NCBI GenBank assembly: GCA_016703525.1
Contig: JADJBW010000016.1
Coordinates: 46,672-110,671, forward strand
DNA length: 64,000 nucleotides
From: Actinomycetota bacterium
GTDB lineage: Bacteria; Actinomycetota; Acidimicrobiia; Acidimicrobiales; Microtrichaceae
Direction: 5' to 3'
In this document: positions 59,318 through 64,000 of the stretch, piece by piece
Layout: every line of letters starts with the position of its first letter
How positions within the stretch are numbered: the first letter of the stretch is position 1
Made by a program: the position numbers and the translations under genes
The notes under the pieces: generated by a model
The model's input: the letters and a program-made list of their open reading frames with translations, nothing else
What the model was told of the DNA's origin: nothing
Databases searched by the model: none

Positions 59318-60845
59318 TGCCCGCCAGCACGTTCCGCCTGCACCCCCGCAGCTACGTGGTGCCCGTGCTCGGGTTGTCGGGTGTGATCATCGCCTTGGGG
59401 GCGCTCGTCGTGACCGGCGTCGCTCCCGACCCGCGCCTGTTCTTCGCCGCAGCGCCCGCCGTCGTGCGGGTGGTGCAGATCGCCACGATGCGGATCGTCA
59501 TCGACGATCGTCACGTTCGTGCCACGTGGGGTTGGCTCTGGACCTCCGACACCACGATCCCCCTCGATCGGGTGCAGGACGTCGAGATCCAGCGATCGCT
59601 GCTTGCTCGCATCCTGGGCCTGACCCAGGTGGTCGTCTCGTCCGCCGGAGGCTCGGGCACGATCAAGCTGTCGTACTTCGACGCGCCGTCGGCCGAGGGG
59701 TTCCGGGCGTCGCTGGCCGCGGCGGGGTTGGAGCATCCCGAGTCGGTCGCGGGTTCCCCGGGTGGTGCTGCCGGCCCGGGGTCGTCCGGCTTCGGGGCTT
59801 CGGGTGCCGGGTCGCCGGCCTTCGGCGCATCGGGGGTCGAGCATCCCGTCCATCAGGTCGCGCTGCGCGAGATCGTCCGTTCCGTCGCTGGCGGCGTCGC
59901 CATGGTTGTGCTGGTGACGATCGTCGCGGTAGCGGCGGCGTTCGTGTGGCACCCGGCGGCGCTCGTGGCTCCCGTGCTCGCAGCGCTCGCGGTCGCGGCG
60001 CTCGGCGTGTCGGTGTGGTTGACGATCGGAGCGGGCGTTTCGGTCGTCGTCGGCGGGCTGGTGCGGCTGCGTCAGGGCGTGATCACGCTGCGGTCCTCCA
60101 GCACCCCGTTGGCCCGCGTGCAGCTGCTCAAGGCATCGGCGGGGCCGATCTATCAGGCGTTCGGGTGGGAGAAGGTCGAGTTCCGTTCGGCCGATGCCGC
60201 CGAGGACAAGGCCGAGCAGGTGCGGGCCGTGTTGTCGCCCGGCGACGTGCGAGGCGCGATGCGGGGCTACGCATCGGTGATGCTCGGAGGTGCTGTCGAC
60301 GCGTCGGCGGAGCGTCCGATCGGCAGCCGCGTCCGGCGGTCGACCATGGCACGCCTCGCCTTCGCCGGTTCGTTGGCGCTCGCGGTGTGGGTGATGCTGG
60401 TGCTGTGCGCGGCGTCGGTCGTTGCGCTGCTGCGTGCCGCCGGTTCGGTCGACGCGAACGCGGCGAGCGGCGCCGCGTGGGCGACATGGGGCGTCGGTGC
60501 GCTCGGCGCGGTAACGATCGTCGTGGCCTCAGCGCTCGTGGGCTGGCTGGCAGGCATGGTGCGCGATGCCCGCAGCGTGTTCGGTGTCGACGCCGGGATG
60601 CTCGTGGTGTCCGACGGCGTTTACCGGCTGCAGACCAAGCTCATTCCGTTGTCGAAGGTGCAGGCCGTCGGTGCGTCGTCGCCTCCGCAGCGCTGGTGCG
60701 ACACGCCTCGGTGGTGCTCGACGTGGCGGGCGTATCGGGGCGCTGGACGGTGCAGATCGTCGACATGGACGCGGGCGACGCGGAGTCGCTGGCGAGCTTT
60801 CTGGCCGGCGCGGCCGCCGTGTCGGCATTGCCCGACGGCGTCTGA
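59317..60845 (+). CDS. Membrane protein with repeated bacterial PH domains (YdbT-like; one apparent frameshift)
   Basis: About 510 residues. Three bPH2 repeats alternate with pairs of membrane helices: domain 1 (IDDRHVRATWGWLWTSDTTIPLDRVQDVEI), domain 2 (LVRLRQGVITLRSSSTPLARVQLLKASAGPIYQAFGWEKVEF), domain 3 (VSDGVYRLQTKLIPLSKVQAV). A Gly/Ser/Ala-rich insert (~140-175) lies between the first two. After ~60680 the protein continues in another phase (ALVRHASVVLDVAGVSGRWTVQIVDMDAGDAESLASFL) to the stop at 60845. Partner of the YdbS-like gene. The stop lies 11 bp before the G-run. Confidence 0.78.
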
Positions 60846-60855
60846 CCGGCCGCGG

Positions 60856-60891
<36 letters not shown>

Positions 60892-60930
60892 CGGGGTCGG
60901 CCGGGCAGGCAGCGTCGGCCGGGTCGCTGC

Positions 60931-62604
60931 TCAGGCGCCGGCCGGCGTGGGTTCGCCCCACGGTTGGAGGTGCGCGAGTTCGCGCACCGACAGCGTGCCG
61001 CGGTCGAGTTCCCCGGTGGCTGCGTCGACGATCCGCCAGTCCATCGTCGGGCGGTGGATCGGCTGCGATTCGACGAACAGGCATCGCACGTCGCCCGGCG
61101 CCCAACCGCATTCTGCCTGGAGCGCGGCGAGCAGCGATTCGTCGTGCAGGTGGCCGTCGCCGAAGTTCCAGCCGAGCACCAACCCGGCGATCATCTCGCC
61201 GTCGAGCAGTTCGAAGGCGTCGAGGTTGCCGAGGTCGGCGTGTGCGCGGGGGAGCAGCGTCGCGAGCGCTCGGCCGTGCAGGTGCATCGACCGAAACGCC
61301 TGGCCTCGTGCCATGGTCACGTCGTAGGTGCCGGGCTCGATGGTGCCCTCGAGTTGGGTGCGGTGCAGCGGCGCAGCCTTGGTGACGCAGTCGTCGATGC
61401 GCTCGAGCGCGCCCGGCGCGAACAACCAGATGCTGGGCGCCCAGTTGCCGGCGTAGTAGCGCATGGCCGGCAGGAACGACACCTTGTCGGGACGCAGGTT
61501 GCCCAACACCGGACCGACGGCGACGAGTGCCAGGATCGCGGCGATGAGCAGCGGTTCGCTCATCGACCAGAAGCGCACGTCGCCGTGGGCTCCGAAGAGC
61601 ACGAGGCCCGAGTAGATGAACATGACGTTCCACTCGAGCGGCACGCCCATCGGGATGCTCGTGAGGATGCCCAGGTGGAACACCACCATCACCGTCAGCG
61701 CCACGGTGTGCGCGGTGCCACCGGTGGTGAACGCGAGCGTGAGCGGGAACGCGAACTCGAGGAACGCGGCGCCGTGCGCCCACGACGCGGCGCGGCGCGA
61801 CGGTCGAAGGTCGGTCGGGTAGTGGCGCCACAGCTTGCGACGCAGCGCGGGGAATCGGTGGACGGGGCTGTTCGACTGCATGATCGCCATGACCGACGTG
61901 AAGTGCGGGGTGAGCTTGGAGACGCCCGCGCCGACCCACAGCAGCAGTTGGATGGTCTTGGCGCCTGGCCAGAGTTCGGTTGCGGGGAAGAGGAACACGA
62001 ACGCCGTCATGGCGTAATGCTCCGAGCGTGCGGCCAGGAAAACGGTCTTGTCGCGCAGGCCGATCACGGCGAGCGAACACAAGATGGCGATGACCGGCCC
62101 TCGGCCGACCTCGTTCGACACGAGCGCCCACGTGCACGACGCCAGGAGCGCGGCGTAGACCACCGCATCGAGGCGCGTGCGGCGATGGCCGGCGGTGAGC
62201 GGCACCCACCGGAAGGGAGGGAGCCGGATGGTGCCGGGGCGCAGCCAGTGGCGCACGGCCGGGAACATGGGCCCGTAGTGCCCGGTGAGGGGCCCGCTGC
62301 CGCAGCCGAGGCCGAGCACCTCGTAGAGCATCGTCCAGATGATCGCCTTCTGGAATGCGGCGGGGCGCGACCACCACTGCGCGATCGAGGTCGGTCCGCC
62401 GAGCGAGTCGCTGAATGCGGCGAACAGAAGGAAGCCGCCCACGTAGAACGCGAGCTTCACCAGGTAGAGGACGTAGACCACGTCGGGTGCGCCGAACCCC
62501 TGGGTCGCCCAGGTGACGCACATGAGGCGCAGCCGTTCGGTCGGAGCGAGGGCCCGCCACTCGTCCAGGTCGAACTCCGGCTGATCGGGCTTCACCAACC
62601 CCAT
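60931..62604 (-). CDS. DUF3556-type polytopic membrane protein
   Basis: 557 residues. About nine hydrophobic segments in the first ~370 residues (LVKLAFYVGGFLLFAAFSD; TRLDAVVYAALLASCTWALVS; AHTVALTVMVVFHLGILTSI), then a soluble C-terminal domain (~390-557; YDVTMARGQAFRSMHLHGRALATLL, MIAGLVLGWNFGDGHLHDE). The order matches mycobacterial DUF3556 proteins of unknown function. It is divergent from a CrtI-like oxidoreductase 59 bp away, a pairing that suggests action on a common lipid or isoprenoid. Confidence 0.75.
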   Translation of the reverse strand: MGLVKPDQPEFDLDEWRALAPTERLRLMCVTWATQGFGAPDVVYVLYLVKLAFYVGGFLLFAAFSDSLGGPTSIAQWWSRPAAFQKAIIWTMLYEVLGLGCGSGPLTGHYGPMFPAVRHWLRPGTIRLPPFRWVPLTAGHRRTRLDAVVYAALLASCTWALVSNEVGRGPVIAILCSLAVIGLRDKTVFLAARSEHYAMTAFVFLFPATELWPGAKTIQLLLWVGAGVSKLTPHFTSVMAIMQSNSPVHRFPALRRKLWRHYPTDLRPSRRAASWAHGAAFLEFAFPLTLAFTTGGTAHTVALTVMVVFHLGILTSIPMGVPLEWNVMFIYSGLVLFGAHGDVRFWSMSEPLLIAAILALVAVGPVLGNLRPDKVSFLPAMRYYAGNWAPSIWLFAPGALERIDDCVTKAAPLHRTQLEGTIEPGTYDVTMARGQAFRSMHLHGRALATLLPRAHADLGNLDAFELLDGEMIAGLVLGWNFGDGHLHDESLLAALQAECGWAPGDVRCLFVESQPIHRPTMDWRIVDAATGELDRGTLSVRELAHLQPWGEPTPAGA

Positions 62605-62663
62605 GACGAACCTCCCCGATGTCAGACTGGGCAGGCTATGCAGAACCCGCCGGGAACGCCGAT

Positions 62664-64000
62664 ATGAGCCGCCACGATGCCGTGGTGGTGGGCTCGGGCC
62701 CCAACGGACTCGCTGCAGCGATCACGTTGGCGTTGGCCGGTCGGTCGGTGCTGGTGCTCGAAGCCAAACCGACGCCGGGTGGCGGCATGCGCACCGCCGA
62801 GCTGACCCTGCCGGGCTTTCGTCACGACGTGTGCGCCGCGATTCACCCGATGGGTGCGGCGGGCTCGTTCTTCAGCGACATCGGGGTCGACGTGGCGTGG
62901 TGTCATCCCGAGGTGCCGATGGCACACCCGCTGGACGACGGCACGGCCGCCGTGCTGCTCCGTTCGGTCGGCGAGACCGCTGACGCGAACGACTCGCCAC
63001 GGTGGCGGCGATATGTCGAGCCGGTGGCGCAACGATGGGGTCGCGTCGAGTCCGATCTGCTCGGCGCCCCGGCCGACGGTGCCCGGCACCCGCTCGACCT
63101 GATGCGGCTCGGGGTTCGAGCCGCACCGCCGGCGACGGCGGTGGCGCGGTGGCTCGGATCGGCACAGGCGGCAGCGCTGTTCTGTGGCGTCGCGGCGCAC
63201 GGCAACACCAATCTGTCGTGGCCGCTGTCGGCGAGCGCGGCGCTGGGGCTGGTGGCGGCCGGTCACGTGGGCGGTTGGCCTGCGGTTGCCGGCGGAACCG
63301 GCGTGCTGGCCGATGCGATGGTGGCGCGCCTGGTCGAGTTGGGCGGCGAGGTGCGCTGCGGCCAGGAGGTGCGCACCATGGGCGACCTCCCGCCGGCCGC
63401 GTCGTATCTGTTCGATCTGACGCCATGGCAGGTGATGCGCATCGCCGGCGACGCCGTGCCCGCGTCGGCGACGCGGGCGTGGGGGCGGTTCCGGCCGGGC
63501 AACGGCAGCTTCAAGATCGACTACGCGCTCGACGGGCCGATGCCGTGGACCGCGGAGCCGGCCCGCAGGGCGGGAACGGTTCACCTGGGTGGGTCGTGGC
63601 GCGAGATCGCCGCGGCCGAGGCCGAGGTCCGCCGCGGCGGCCTGCCGGAACGCCCGTATGTGCTGGTGGCGCAGCAGTCGTTGTTCGATCCGTCTCGGGC
63701 CCCCGACGGCCGCCACACGCTGTGGGCCTACTGCCATGTTCCGGCGGGCTGCACGGTGGACATGAGCGACCGGATCGAGGCGCAGTTCGACCGGTTCGCT
63801 CCGGGGTGGCGCGACCTGGTGGCGGCCCGCGTCGTGACCGACCCGGCGGCGCTGGAGGCGTACAACGCCAACTACGTCGGCGGAGCGATCGACGGTGGGG
63901 CGTCGGAGTTGCATCAGGTGCTGTTGCGCCCGGACAAGTCGCGCGACCCGTATCGCATCGGGCGAACGAACCTGTGGCTGTGTTCGAGTTCCACCGCCTG
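62664..64000 (+). CDS. NAD(P)/FAD-dependent oxidoreductase, CrtI/phytoene desaturase-like (truncated by window edge)
   Basis: About 445 residues are visible and the frame is open at the right edge. N-terminal Rossmann motif DAVVVGSGPNGLAAAITLALAGRSVLVLEAKPTPGGGMRT, then VAAHGNTNLSWPLSASAALGLVAAGHVGGWPAVAGGTGVLADAMVARL, typical of the COG1233 desaturase/isomerase group (CrtI, retinol saturase). The likely reaction is dehydrogenation or isomerisation of a polyene or prenyl compound. ATG 62664 has only a weak GGGAA upstream. It is divergent from the DUF3556 gene. Confidence 0.85.
   Translation, partial: MSRHDAVVVGSGPNGLAAAITLALAGRSVLVLEAKPTPGGGMRTAELTLPGFRHDVCAAIHPMGAAGSFFSDIGVDVAWCHPEVPMAHPLDDGTAAVLLRSVGETADANDSPRWRRYVEPVAQRWGRVESDLLGAPADGARHPLDLMRLGVRAAPPATAVARWLGSAQAAALFCGVAAHGNTNLSWPLSASAALGLVAAGHVGGWPAVAGGTGVLADAMVARLVELGGEVRCGQEVRTMGDLPPAASYLFDLTPWQVMRIAGDAVPASATRAWGRFRPGNGSFKIDYALDGPMPWTAEPARRAGTVHLGGSWREIAAAEAEVRRGGLPERPYVLVAQQSLFDPSRAPDGRHTLWAYCHVPAGCTVDMSDRIEAQFDRFAPGWRDLVAARVVTDPAALEAYNANYVGGAIDGGASELHQVLLRPDKSRDPYRIGRTNLWLCSSSTA

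Overview
The window is about 70% G+C and reads as chromosomal DNA of a high-GC actinobacterium. Two F420-dependent LLM oxidoreductases, a Ddn-like deazaflavin protein, a 13E12-type DUF222-HNH gene, short TANNNT -10 boxes just ahead of start codons (leaderless mRNAs) and lipoproteins with threonine-rich linkers suggest the Acidimicrobiia (Ilumatobacter-like); this placement is inference. No plasmid, phage or insertion-sequence hallmark, rRNA, tRNA or CRISPR array was found.

Layout. 1-2.1 kb: thioesterase end and a FadD-type acyl-CoA synthetase. 2.2-8.2 kb: complete seven-gene Mrp Na+/H+ antiporter operon (mrpA-G, minus strand), every junction a 4-base overlap. 8.3-12 kb: ammonium transporter with a strong terminator, a small membrane protein, a DUF222-HNH gene behind a LexA-like box. 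12-23.6 kb: TSUP exporter with divergent LysR, a sugar-related island (GH5-like hydrolase, GH127, F420 enzyme, sialidase-like lipoprotein, xylose isomerase coupled to a Tat-exported amine oxidase), Ddn-like protein, surface lipoprotein. 23.7-28.5 kb: TetR-controlled aromatic-catabolism operon (VOC dioxygenase, SDR, FAD monooxygenase, FAH hydrolase). 28.6-30 kb: GDT1/TMEM165-type manganese exporter behind a yybP-ykoY riboswitch, and an HBHA/histone-H1-like repeat protein. 30-34.2 kb: NAD-salvage operon pncB-pncA-nrtR-(ADP-ribosylglycohydrolase/dual-specificity phosphatase fusion). 34.2-44.9 kb: three carotenoid-cleavage-type oxygenases around a branched-chain-type ABC transporter and one TetR regulator. 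45-50.4 kb: DsrE-like lipoprotein, TsaA/TrmO-MOSC fusion, tandem hairpin repeats, then an LLM oxidoreductase-amidase-2H phosphoesterase-FMN reductase operon. 50.3-64 kb: metallo-beta-lactamase, DUF4118-GAF protein, two lipases/esterases, hybrid histidine kinase, CorA, SnoaL/MarR pair, two PH-domain membrane proteins, a 34-base G run, a DUF3556-type membrane protein and a truncated CrtI-like oxidoreductase.

The most interesting system is a candidate regulon. A 13-bp motif TAAAC-N3-GTTCA (exact twice, 1 and 2 mismatches in the other two) lies, in the same orientation to the downstream gene, in front of all three oxygenase genes and the ABC-transporter operon, beside the single TetR gene. This suggests one sensor controlling uptake and oxidative cleavage of an unknown alkene, stilbene or apocarotenoid, with one oxygenase exported by Tat.

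A caveat for all coordinates: about fifteen single-base-type frameshifts interrupt otherwise intact genes (mrpA, DUF222, GH5-like, sialidase, pncB, livF, oxygenase 2, DUF4118-GAF, esterase, SnoaL, PH protein). Their density and the intact motifs on both sides point to sequencing or assembly indels rather than pseudogenes; these genes are given as one CDS spanning the shift.
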